Of a stretch of DNA of 64,000 nt, positions 52,553 through 62,353 are shown piece by piece. How positions within the stretch are numbered: position 1 is the first letter of the stretch; each line of letters opens with the position of its first letter. The position numbers and the translations under genes were made by a program. The stretch is taken from assembly GCA_963837715.1 (NCBI GenBank), contig CAWIOF010000002.1:1240001-1304000 (forward strand), written 5' to 3'. Below the pieces are notes generated by a model. It saw only the letters and a program-made list of their open reading frames with translations, was not told the DNA's origin and did not search any database. This stretch comes from JANYLB01 sp963837715 (GTDB lineage: Bacteria > Actinomycetota > Acidimicrobiia > IMCC26256 > JANYLB01).

Positions 52553-55500
52553 TCAGAGCTCGAGCAGCTCCTGCGCGAGGGTCGTCACGCCGCTCGGACC
52601 CGTGAGGCCGTACGGCTCGGCGAGCTCGAGCGCGATCTCGGCCTGCTCGCGTGACCGACCCCCGTCGCCGCGCCGGTCGAGCGCACGGGCCCAGTCGAAG
52701 TGGGCTCGGGCGAGGTAGGTCGGATTGCGGGCTCGCTCACAGAGACCGATGAGGTCGGCGAAATGACCGTCGGCGGCATCGTCGCGTCCGAGCGTTGCGG
52801 CTGCCATCGCGAGCCCGAGGTCGTTCGGGTCGGTGATCGAGCTGCCGCTGAAGTTCATGGTGCCGGTGAACGGCAGGAGCTTCTCGTAGAGGTCCTCGAC
52901 GATCGAGTCATCGGGTCGGAGCAGGAAGGCCTCGCGGGCGAGGCCGCACACCGTGACGGGGAACTCGACGTCGGGCGGGACGTTCGCGCAGCCGTCGTCG
53001 GCGAGCCAGTGGAAGTGCGGTCGTGCGTCGTCGAGGCGGCGCGACTCGACCAGCGCGCCCGCGAGCGCGACCCGCCACACCGGCGCGCCCGGTTGGTCGC
53101 GCACGAGCTCCTCGATCGCGGGCACGAGCTCGCCGATGCGTCCTTGCGCGAACCGGATCGCGTAGAGCGCGCCGCCCAGCGCCTCCGCGTCGGTTCTCCT
53201 CGGAGACGCCCGCCGACTCGCCGTAGGCGAAGGTCTCGAACGTCAGCCGCTCCGCATCGTCGAGGTTCCCGGCGTAGGTCGCGTGACCGGTCTCGAGCAC
53301 CATCGCCGTGTACCGCAACAGGGGTTGGCGCAGCGACTCCGCGATGCCCACCACCTCGGCCACGCACCGGTCGAACTCGTCGCGCTCGCCCATCGCCGCC
53401 CGGTACCAGGCCCGTCCCCAGGTGGCGTGGAACCGGGCGACCGGGTCTCCGGTCTCACGGGCGACGGCCTCCGCCTCGTCGTTGAGCTGGATCATGATCG
53501 GGAGGATCGGTTGCGAGCCGTCGATGAGGCTCCACGACCGCACGAGCGCCCGGCTGAGCGCCTCGGGGTCGCGGGTCTCGCGCGCCATCGCGAGGGCCTC
53601 GCCGGCCATCCGCATCCGGCGCTCGACCTCGGGACCCCATTGCAGCTCCACCGCGAGATCGCCGAGGAGCTTGGCCCGCGCCGCCGATGGCTCGTCACCG
53701 ATCCGATCGAGGGCCTCTTCCAAGAGGTCCACCAGCGGCTGGTCCACGACGCCGATCCGCGACGACCCGCCACCCGACGCGGGCGCCACGAGTGCGGCCG
53801 CTGCGAAGCGCGTGCCGTCGTCGAGGGCGCGGGCGGTCTCGGCTGCAGCGCACGCCGCTCCGAACCGACGGTCGTCACCGCTCGCGCCCAGGGCCTGCGC
53901 GAACGCGAGTTGGAGATCGAATCGCAGCGACGGATCGGGTCGGTCGAGGAGATCGAGCGTGGCCAGCGCCCGCTCGTAGTGCGCGACCGCAGCCTCGAAC
54001 GCGAGCTCGGCGGTGGCCCGCTCCGCGGCTCGACGACCGAAGTCGACGGCCCGCAGTGGATCACCCGCGAGCGCACCCTCGGCCAGGTGGTGGGCGATCG
54101 CGTCGAGGTTGGCGTCGGCGTCGTGGCGCCCGGCGAGCGCATCGCCGATCTTCCAGTGGATGCGGACCCGCCGGTTCGTGCTCAGCTCCTCGTACAGCGA
54201 GGATCGCACGAGGGCGTGGGCGAACTGGTAGCGGCCGACCGTGCCGGGGACCTCGCGGACCAGCGACGCCCGCTCGGCTTCGTCGAGCGCGTCGAACAGC
54301 TCGTCGCCGGTCGGACCACCCGCAGCCTCGATCACCGGGAGGTCGAACTGCGGACCGATCACCGAGCCGATCGCGAGGGCGAGGTTCGCCGCTTCCGAGA
54401 GCCGCGAGAGGCGCCGGCCGACGACCTCGCGGATGCCCTCGGGGATGCCGAGGTCGGCGAGGGTCTCGTCGCTCGTCCAGCGGCCTTCCCGCTGCACGAT
54501 CGCGCCGGACTCCACGAGGTGGCGGAGCACCTCGCCCACGAAGAACGGGTTGCCCTCCGTCTCGTTGTGCAGCGCGCGCACGAGGTTCATCCCGGCATCG
54601 TCGAGCTCGTGACCGGCGGCACCGCCGACGAACGCTTCGACCTCGCCCATGTCGAGGCCCTGGAGATCGAGTCGTTCCACCCCGGGCTCGCGGCGGAGGT
54701 CGGCGAGCACGCCCGAGAGCGGGTGGCTGCGGTCGAGGTCGGTGTCCCGGTAGGTCGCGAGCACGAGCAGGCGCATGCGCGGTGCGCGCAGCACGTGCCG
54801 CAGCAACAGCAGCGTGGGCTTGTCGGCCCAGTGGATGTCGTCGAGCACGAGCACCACCGGGCTCTGTTGCGCGATCTCGGTGAGCAGGTCGGTGACGGCC
54901 TCGAACAGGCGGTGCCGCTCGGTCTCGGCCTCGGTCTCGACCGGCGCGGCCAGGCCAGGGACCCGCGCCGCGAGCTCGGGCACGATGCGGGTCAGCTCGC
55001 CGCCGAGCGAACCGACGTCGCGCCGGAGCTGCGCGGGGTCGACCGACGCCACGTAGTGGCGCAGGCCCTCCACCCACGGCTCGTAGGGCACACCGAGCTC
55101 CTCGTCGCAGCGACCCCACAGCACAGTCGCGCCCTGGTCGTGCGCGCGGCGCACCACCTCGGTGACGAGCCGGGTCTTGCCGATGCCGGGCTCGCCCGAC
55201 ACGAGCACGACGCGCCGGTCGCCGTCGACCACGTCCTTCCACGTCATCACGAGCTCGTCGACCTGGCCGGCGCGCCCCGCGAACGGGAACGCAGGGAGCG
55301 ACTCGAGGAACGCAGGCAGCGGCACCGCCGCGCCCCCGCCCTGGTCCCATGTCGCCTCGCACACCGCGAGCGCGCCGGGGAGCCCCTTCAGCTCCATCTC
55401 GCCGAGGGGCACGAGCGTGATCTCGTTGCGGGTCCCGGCGAGCATCCGCACCAGATCGCTCATGAGCACCTGGCCGCCGTTCGCGGCGGCGCACAGCCGC

Positions 55501-55856
55501 GACGCCTCGACGACCGGGGTGCCGAAGTAGTCGCCGTCCTCGAACGTCGCGTCGCCCGCACTCACGCCGACGCGCATCTCGATCCGCGCGTTCCCCGAAC
55601 GTTGGTTGTGCCGGGCGACGGCTTGCTGCATCCGGACCGCACCCGAGACCGCGTCGGCCGCACTCGAGTACGCGACCATCACCGCGTCACCGATGGTCTT
55701 CACCTCGGTCCCGCCCGAGTCGGCGATCGCCTCCCGCAACGACGCGAAGTGGTCCCGGCGCAGGGTGTCGGCCGCGGCGTCGCCGAGCTGCACCGCGAGA
55801 TCGGTCGAGCCGACCAGATCCGTGAAGAGGATCGTCACCAACCCCGATTGGCTCAC
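52553..55856 (-). CDS. Class III adenylate/guanylate cyclase - AAA ATPase - TPR regulator, frameshifted near 53192
   Basis: A multidomain signalling protein of about 1100 residues. The N-terminal cyclase homology domain has VTILFTDLVGSTDLAVQLGD (metal Asp) and VKTIGDAVMVAYSSAADAV (about residues 1-185). The ATPase core has PFAGRAGQVDELV, VSGEPGIGKTRLVTE (Walker A) and VVLVLDDIHWADKPTLLLL (Walker B). TPR-like helices follow to the end. The frame changes at about 53190-53195: SAGVSEEN joins DAEALGGALYAIRFAQGRIGELVPAIEEL with one extra base. GTG 55856 is the start; the frame is open upstream through the 55949 gene. It is related in plan to the regulator at 56767. Confidence 0.8.
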
Positions 55857-55948
55857 TGTTGCTGCTCCCGCTCGTCGGTCCGCCGTCTCGGCGGGCACCG
55901 GGTGTGCCCGCCGACGGAGGAAATGACCAGGACTGCCGGATTCGAACC

Positions 55949-56579
55949 CTACGACAGCCGCCGGATCAGACGTTGCGTCGCGCTCCCGGGAACGAAGAGG
56001 TCGCCGCCCTGGTCGAGACGCTCGAGGTAGCTCGGGTCGCTCGACCGCGCCGTCTCCAGAGCGTCGGCCTCTTCGAGCGTGTCGAAGAGGGCGATCCACA
56101 CGAGGGTCGCGAACGGACCGTAGAGCGGACGCACGAGCGCGTGGTCCGAGCCGGTCAGCTTCGCCGAGAGCTGCATGATGTCGACACCCCACGCCATCGC
56201 GTCGGCGATCTTCCCGGCGGCGCACTGGGCGGTCACGATCGACGCGTACTGGCGGGCCGGGCCCGGCTCGCCCGTCAACGCGACGAACTCGCCGATCGAG
56301 TCCTCCGGCGGACCCGTCGTAGCGGTGGCGGTTCGCCGCCACCCGCTGCTGGAATCCGGCGTCGGCGAGCATGACCTCGGTGGCCGCGCCCATCGCCGCC
56401 TGCGAGTCGACGCGGGTGCTCCACGACACCGAGCCGATCGGCGCGCCGTAGACCGTGGCCCACGCGTTCACCTCCAGGCCCGTCAACGTCGACACGTACT
56501 CCGCCATCTCCGCCGCGAACCCGATTCCGACCTGGATCTGGTCGGCGTCGAACGTCGCCTGTCTCGTCCACAGATGCAT
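55949..56579 (-). CDS. Small NIPSNAP-like protein, frameshifted near 56310
   Basis: A protein of about 210 residues in two frames. The first half begins MHLWTRQATFDADQIQVGIGFAAEMAEYVSTLTG and continues WATVYGAPIGSVSWSTRVDSQAAM; after RHRYDG it loses sense, and the next frame resumes with PEDSIGEFVALTGEPGPARQYASIVTAQC through to LIRRLS. One base seems missing around 56305-56315. The length and alternating strand pattern resemble dimeric alpha-beta barrel proteins of the NIPSNAP type, a weak assignment. It is the gene upstream of, and co-directional with, the cyclase-AAA regulator (93 bases). Confidence 0.6.
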
Positions 56580-56766
56580 GCTGTGTTCCTCCTGATCGAC
56601 CGGCCCCGGCGATTCCGCGACCCGGCACCGCCATCCTCCGGGGCCGCCGTTACAGCTCCGCATCACGTTCTTCCCGGCGGCGTACGGCTCGGCCGGATGA
56701 CGAGACGCCGCCGAGAACGATGTGGTGGCGCCTCCGGTAGGGTCGCCCCGGCCGGGAGAGGACGGG

Positions 56767-59700
56767 ATGCAGTTCGACGTGCTTGGACCACTCAGGGTGG
56801 TCGGTGCCCACGGAACGCGGGTGCAGTCTGAGCAGCGTCGCCCAGCGGCGCCTGGTGAGCCTCCTCGTGTGTCGGGCCGGGTCCGTCGTCTCGGCCGACT
56901 CCCTCGCGGAGCACCTCGACCTCTCCCCCGGCGCGCTCCGCACGTCGGTGAGCCGCCTCCGCCGGGTCGTCGGATTCGACGTCCTCGTCACGGCGCCCCC
57001 TGGGTACGAGCTCCGCAGCGACGACGTCGATGCGCTCCGGTTCGAGCAGCTCGTGACCGACGCGCGGGGTGCCGCCGACCCCGCCACCGCCCGGGCGACG
57101 CTCGAGTCGGCCCTCGCACTCTGGCGCGGCGAGGCCTACGACGAGTTCGCCTACGAGAGCTGGGCCACGGGCGAGGCGCGTCGACTCACCGAGCTCCGTG
57201 CCGGTGCGACCGAAGATCTCGCCGAGTTGCTCGTCGGCGCCGGCGAGTGGACCGCCGCGATCGCGACGATCCACCCGCTCATCGAGACCGAACCGTTCCG
57301 CGACCGTCCGCGTGCGCTCCTGATGCGAGCGCTCGCCGACTCCGGTCGACGCACCGATGCGCTGCGCGCGTTCCAGACCTACCGCGCGTTCCTCCTCGAC
57401 GAAGTCGGGACCGAGCCCTCGGAGGCCATCACCAGCCTCGATCGGGAGATCGCCCGCGAAAGCGACCAGGTGGTGACGGGCGAATCGCTCGGCGTCTTCC
57501 TGATGACCGACATCGTGGGGTCCACGCGCCTCTGGGCCGACCATCCCGAAGCGATGAGCACCGACCTCGCCACCCACGACGGAGTCGTCAGCCACGCGAT
57601 CACCGAGCACCGCGGCGTGGTGATCTCGCGCGCCGGTGATTCGTTCGTGGGTGCGTTCGAACGCGCCGACGACGCCGTGACCGCCGCGATCGTCGCGCAG
57701 CAGGGTCTCGCCGCGACCACCTGGCAACTACCCGAAGGCATCCAGGCGCGGATGGGGATCCACCTCGGCGACGCGCAGCGCCGCGGCGAGGGTTGGTACG
57801 GGCTGCCGCTGAACGAAGCGGCCCGGATGATGGCGGCCGCCCACGGTGGGCAGGTCGTGGTGTCCGAACCTGTCGCCGCCCGCCTCCCCCAGGTCGGGTT
57901 CGTCGACCTCGGCGAGCACCGGCTCCGCGACCTCGACGGCACCCGGCGGCTCCTCCAGGTCACCGTTCCGGGACTGGTCAACGACTTCCCGCCCCTCCGC
58001 TCCCTCGGTACCTACATCACGACGCTCCCGCCGCAGCGGACCCCGCTCGTCGGGCGCGACGACCTCATCTCGCAGATCCGACGCCTGCTACTCGAGCATC
58101 GACTCGTCTCCCTCATCGGGCCGGGTGGCGTCGGCAAGACCCGCTCTGCGATCGAAGCCTCCGGACAGGAACTCGCAAACTTCCCCGGCGGCGTCTTCTT
58201 CATCGACCTCACCACCACCGCGAACCGCACCGAGGTGCTCGCCGCGATGGTCGACGGCATCCGGACGTCAGTTCCGCCCGACCGTTCCGCCGACGAACAC
58301 CTCGCGACACACCTGCACGAGCAACCGGCACTCCTCGTCGTCGACAACTGCGAGCAGGTCGTCGAGATCGCCGCCGAGCTCCTCGACGGTCTGCTGACCG
58401 CGGCACCCGAGCTCCGGGTCCTCGCGACGTCGCGTGAACCGCTGCAGATCTCCGGAGAGCACTGCCTCCCGGTCCCGACGCTCGGCATCGACGGTCCCGG
58501 ATCCGAAGGCGTCCGGCTCTTCACCGAGCGCGCGTTGGCCGCAGACAGCTCGATCGTGATCGACGACGCCCAGCTCGAGACCGTCGCCGAGATCGCGCGC
58601 CGCCTCGATGGGATCCCGCTCGCGATCGAACTCGCGGCCGCCCAGATCCGGACCCTCACCCCGGAACAGATCCTCACCCACCTCGACGATCGGTTCCGGC
58701 TACTCCGGCGGGGCAACCGTCGGCGCTCCCGCGCGCCAGCAGACCCTCGAAGGCGCGGTGGCGTCGTCGTACGAATCGCTCGACGCCGACGAACAGCGCG
58801 CGTTCCGCCTGCTGTCGACGTGCGCGGGTCCGTTCACCCTCCGGACTGCTGCCGACGTGCTCCGGGTCGATCTGCTCGAAGCGGCCGAGCACCTCGATGG
58901 CCTCGTGAACAAGTCGCTGGTCGCGCCGGTGCGCGTCGGGAGCCGGAGCCAGGGCTACCGCTTCCTCGAGACCCTGCGCGAGTACGGTCGCCGCGAGTTG
59001 GTGGTCCACGAGGAGGAGGCCGAGGCTCGCGCCGCGCTCGAAGCCGCGCTCCTCCCCTCCGCCCCGCTGCGCGAGGACTGGATCGCACTCGTCAACCAGT
59101 ACATCTGCTCCGACGACCTCGCGATCGTCATCGAAGACGACACCCGACGCGACGCGGCCACCCATGCGACCGAAGGTGGGCGACTCGATGCCGCAGCCTT
59201 GATCTTCAGCTCGTGCGTCTTCCACGACCACCCGGGCGCGGTCGAGACCACCCTGCGGCTGGTCGCACCGCTCGCGGGTCAGCGCGACGACCTGGATCCG
59301 ATCGCCTGGCGGGCAGCGGTCGCGGCGAAGGTGGCGCTCGAACGCCTCACCCGCCGGTACGGGGAGTGCTTCCAGACGTCGATCGACATGCTCGGCGCTC
59401 TCGACGCCGACGACCCCGCCCGGGGCTGGTTCGACTCCTGGCGCTGCGCCCTGACCACCGCGGTGGCTCCGCAGGCCGGCGTCGCCGAGACCGATGCCGT
59501 CATCGCCGAGGTCCGACGCAACGCCCGCCCTCCACTCGACTGGACGCTCTCCCAACTGCTCGTCACCAAGGCCACCGGGCTCGCGATGCTGCACCGCCTC
59601 GCCGATGCCCGTCCGGTCGCGGAGGAGGCGCTCGCGTGGGCCCCGATCGGGAAGGAGTCACGGGATCAGTGCCTGGCCGTGCTGCTGTGGATCCTGCACG

Positions 59701-60164
59701 CGATGAACGCGCCCACCGAGCACCTCCTCGACGAGGTCGGCGCGCAGCGACAGGAACTGGGGGTCGCCGAACTGTGCGCCGCACCCGGTGCATTGTGCAG
59801 CAGTGGCTCGATCGAGGAGCGGGCCCGTCGCCTCGTCGCTTCCGCACGCCGCCGACCGTCGACCGACGTACCGACCCCGTTCCTCCTCGCGTTCGCCTGG
59901 CTCGCGGTCGAAGAAGGCGATCCCGCGCGGGCGGCCGAGTTGGCGGCTCGAGCGGAGATCTACGACTCGAGCACCAACATCGCGGTGCTGTACCTCCTCG
60001 CGACGCTGCAGGGCTGGTCCGACGACAGCTGGGCCCGAGAGTGTGATGCTGTGCTCGCGCGGTACCTGGGTCCCGGGCATGAGCCCGCGGCCAAGGAGGG
60101 CTTCGCGACTCTCGCCGCTGAGGTCGAACGGTGGAGTCGCCGCCTGTCGCGTGCACGCACCTGA
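56767..60164 (+). CDS. BTAD/OmpR-like regulator fused to cyclase homology and NB-ARC/TPR domains, two frameshifts
   Basis: About 1130 codons. Order: winged helix beginning MQFDVLGPLRVVGAHGTRV and continuing LVSLLVCRAGSVVSADSLAEHLDLS; bacterial transcriptional activation domain (LESALALWRGEAYDEFAYESW...); a class III cyclase homology domain (LGVFLMTDIVGSTRLWADHPEAM, ISRAGDSFVGAF); an NB-ARC-type ATPase (RTPLVGRDDLISQI, LIGPGGVGKTRSAIEAS, LLVVDNCEQVVE, EIARRLDGIPLAIELAAAQ); and C-terminal TPR-like helices. Frames change at about 56820-56830 and 58700-58735, each join restoring family sequence (ARQQTLEGAVASSYESLDADEQRAF). A cyclase domain between BTAD and ATPase is unusual. ATG 56767. It is divergent from the NIPSNAP-like gene. 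Confidence 0.8.
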
Positions 60165-60167
60165 CTC

Positions 60168-60932
60168 ATGGGCCGATCCGTTCCCCCAGAGGGCGCCGAC
60201 GGGCACATGACTGCCCCGGGCGAGGGACGCGCCACGGGCGTCGCCGTCGCGCTGGCAGTGGTGCTGGCGATCGTCGCCGGTTGCGTCGACGCCATCTCCT
60301 TCGAGCGTGTCTTCGACGTGTTCCCGGCAAACCAGAGTGGCAACGCGGTGTTCCTCGGGATCGCGCTCGGGCACGGTCGGGCCGGCGCAGCCTGGCGTCC
60401 CTCGGTGGCGATCCTGGCCTTCGGATTCGGCGTCACCGCGGCGATCGTGATCGGGAGTCGCGTCAGGGAGCGGTTCCGATCGGAGGTGCTCCTCGCCATC
60501 GAGATCCTGCTCCTCGTGCCGCTCACGATCGCCCTCATCGACGACCCGACACCGATCACCCACCTCCACGGAATCTCCGACGGCGTGCTGCTCGCGTTGA
60601 CCGCCTGCGCGATGGGGATGCAGACGGAGGTGATCGGTCGCGTCGCCGGGATCTCAGTGGCGACGACCTACCAGTCGGGGGCGATCACGCACATTGCAGA
60701 GTCGGTCGCCCGCCGGCTCGCGCCGGGCCGCCGACCCCCGCGGTTGGGGCCCGCGGTCGCACTGCTGCTCATCGTGCTCCTGGGCTACGTCGCCGGCGCC
60801 GCCCTCGGTGCATCGCTCCGATCGTCGCGATTCGCAATGGTCGCCCCCGTCGCGCTGCTCGCCATCGCCGGCATCGTCCTCGGCTTCCGGCATCGCCGGC
60901 GCGCCGGCTCGGGCACGCAGACGCTGGAATGA
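60168..60932 (+). CDS. DUF1275 (YoaK-like) membrane protein
   Basis: A 254-residue integral membrane protein with about six helices. DUF1275 hallmarks: VAGCVDAISFERVFDVFPANQSGNAVFLGIALGHG in the first helices and LLALTACAMGMQTEVIGRVAGISVATTYQSGAITHIAE in the middle. Its physiological function is unknown. ATG 60168 is 3 bases after the regulator's stop; ATG 60207 is an alternative that would start nearer the first helix. The close spacing suggests co-transcription with the regulator. Confidence 0.82.
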   Translation: MGRSVPPEGADGHMTAPGEGRATGVAVALAVVLAIVAGCVDAISFERVFDVFPANQSGNAVFLGIALGHGRAGAAWRPSVAILAFGFGVTAAIVIGSRVRERFRSEVLLAIEILLLVPLTIALIDDPTPITHLHGISDGVLLALTACAMGMQTEVIGRVAGISVATTYQSGAITHIAESVARRLAPGRRPPRLGPAVALLLIVLLGYVAGAALGASLRSSRFAMVAPVALLAIAGIVLGFRHRRRAGSGTQTLE

Positions 60933-60955
60933 GCGCGAGCCGCGCCGGGCGCGCG

Positions 60956-60961
60956 TAACGT
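60956..60961 (+). promoter_or_regulatory. Candidate leaderless -10 (TAACGT) for the LLM oxidoreductase
   Basis: TAACGT, seven bases, then ATG 60969. Confidence 0.45.
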
Positions 60962-60968
60962 CGGTCGA

Positions 60969-61838
60969 ATGCGCGTCGGCGTGGTGATCCTGCCCGAACA
61001 TCCGTGGGCAACGGCCATCGAGCAGTGGCGGCGCGTCGAGGATCTCGGCTTCGACCACGCGTGGACCTACGACCACCTCGCTTGGCGTGATCTGCGCGAC
61101 GGACCGTGGTTCGGGGCGATCCCGACGCTCACCGCCGCGGCCACCGCAACGAAGACGATCCGAATCGGAACACTCGTTGCGTCGCCGAACTTCCGCCACC
61201 CCGTCCCCTTCGCACGGGAGATCGTCAGCCTCGACGACATCTCCGGCGGGCGGCTCGACCTCGGGCTCGGGTCCGGAGGGGTCGGATGGGATGCAACGGT
61301 GCTGGGTCACGAACCGTGGAGCCCGGGGGAACGGACGGACCGCTTCGTCGAGTTCGTCGACCTCCTCGACGAGTTGCTGCAGGAGCCGGAGACCAGTTTC
61401 GAGGGGCGCTACTACCGCGCGCTCGAGGCCCGCACCTACCCCCTGTGTGTGCAGCAGCCGCGCGTGCCCTTCGCGATCGCCGCGACCGGTCCGCGATCGA
61501 TGCGCGTCGCGGCGAAGCACGCGTCGACCTGGGTGACCACCGGCTCACGAGCACCCGACGGCTCGCTGCTCCGCGCCGACGCCGGAGCCGAGATCGTCGC
61601 AGGCCAGATCCATCTCCTCGAGACGGCGTGCGCCGAGATCGGGCGCGACCCGACCTCGATCAACCGGCTCGTGCTCACCGGTCCCGAGGTCGACCCCGGA
61701 CTGCGCAGCCCCGCCGAGTTCGCGGAGACGACGGCGACGTACGCCGCCGTCGGCGTGACCGACCTCGTCGTGCACTGGCCCCGCCCGAGTGAGCCCTACG
61801 CCGGCGACCCGTCGATCCTCGAGCGGATCGCCGGCTAG
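60969..61838 (+). CDS. LLM-class flavin/F420-dependent oxidoreductase
   Basis: A 289-residue luciferase-like TIM-barrel enzyme. Typical blocks: MRVGVVILPEHPWATAIEQWRRVEDLGFDHAWTYDHL, IRIGTLVASPNFRHPVPFAREIVSLDDISGGRLDLGLGSG, and FAIAATGPRSMRVAAKHASTWV. Actinobacterial members of this group often use coenzyme F420, but the cofactor cannot be settled from these motifs. It may reduce or oxidise a small organic substrate in the cytosol. It is followed by a GC-rich hairpin, so it appears monocistronic. Confidence 0.86.
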   Translation: MRVGVVILPEHPWATAIEQWRRVEDLGFDHAWTYDHLAWRDLRDGPWFGAIPTLTAAATATKTIRIGTLVASPNFRHPVPFAREIVSLDDISGGRLDLGLGSGGVGWDATVLGHEPWSPGERTDRFVEFVDLLDELLQEPETSFEGRYYRALEARTYPLCVQQPRVPFAIAATGPRSMRVAAKHASTWVTTGSRAPDGSLLRADAGAEIVAGQIHLLETACAEIGRDPTSINRLVLTGPEVDPGLRSPAEFAETTATYAAVGVTDLVVHWPRPSEPYAGDPSILERIAG

Positions 61839-61862
61839 CCCCGGCCCGAATCCGCGCCGGGG
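61839..61862 (+). terminator. GC-rich hairpin after the LLM gene
   Basis: CCCCGGC (61839-61845) pairs with GCCGGGG (61856-61862) across a 10-base loop, starting at the base after the stop codon; AGGATTTCTC follows. Confidence 0.5.
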
Positions 61863-61990
61863 AGGATTTCTCGGGCGGGTGTCCTCTAGGGCCTCTTCCG
61901 TTCGTAGTGAGTGGAAAGCGGCCGCGGAGCGCGAGTTCGCATCACGACTCCCCGACTGACACCCTCCCATCGAACCGAAAGGAACATGCC

Positions 61991-62347
61991 ATGACCCAGT
62001 ACCTGCTCGCAGTGCACAACACCGACGAATCCCCCTACACGAGCCCCGAAGAGATGCAGCAGGCCTTCGAACAGGTCGAGGCGTTCAACGCCGAGGTCCA
62101 GGCGGCGGGCGCGTGGGTGTTCGCCGGCGGGCTCCAGCCCGCGGAGACCGCCACCGTCGTCCGCTCCGAGAACGGCGAGACGATCCTGACCGACGGCCCC
62201 TTCGCCGAGACGAAGGAGCACATGGGCGGGTTCTGGGTGATCGAGGCGCCCGACCTCGACGCCGCGCTCGCCTGGGCGGCCAAAGGCTCTGCCGCGTGCA
62301 TGAACCCGGTCGAGGTCCGCCCGTTCCAGGAAGAGCCCGAGGCCTGA
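61991..62347 (+). CDS. DGPF/YCII-related protein
   Basis: A 118-residue YCII-domain protein with the DGPF signature: ILTDGPFAETKEHMGGFWVIEAPDLDAALAWA. The N-terminus MTQYLLAVHNTD is typical. It starts at ATG 61991 with an AAAGGA site. Members of this family are the constant neighbours of ECF42-type sigma factors, as here, where the sigma gene follows after 6 bases. They are thought to be regulated by, or to work with, the sigma factor; the biochemical role is not settled. A possible promoter lies in 61880-61905 (TGTCCT followed by GTTCG), a weak assignment. Confidence 0.86.
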   Translation: MTQYLLAVHNTDESPYTSPEEMQQAFEQVEAFNAEVQAAGAWVFAGGLQPAETATVVRSENGETILTDGPFAETKEHMGGFWVIEAPDLDAALAWAAKGSAACMNPVEVRPFQEEPEA

Positions 62348-62353
62348 CCGGCT

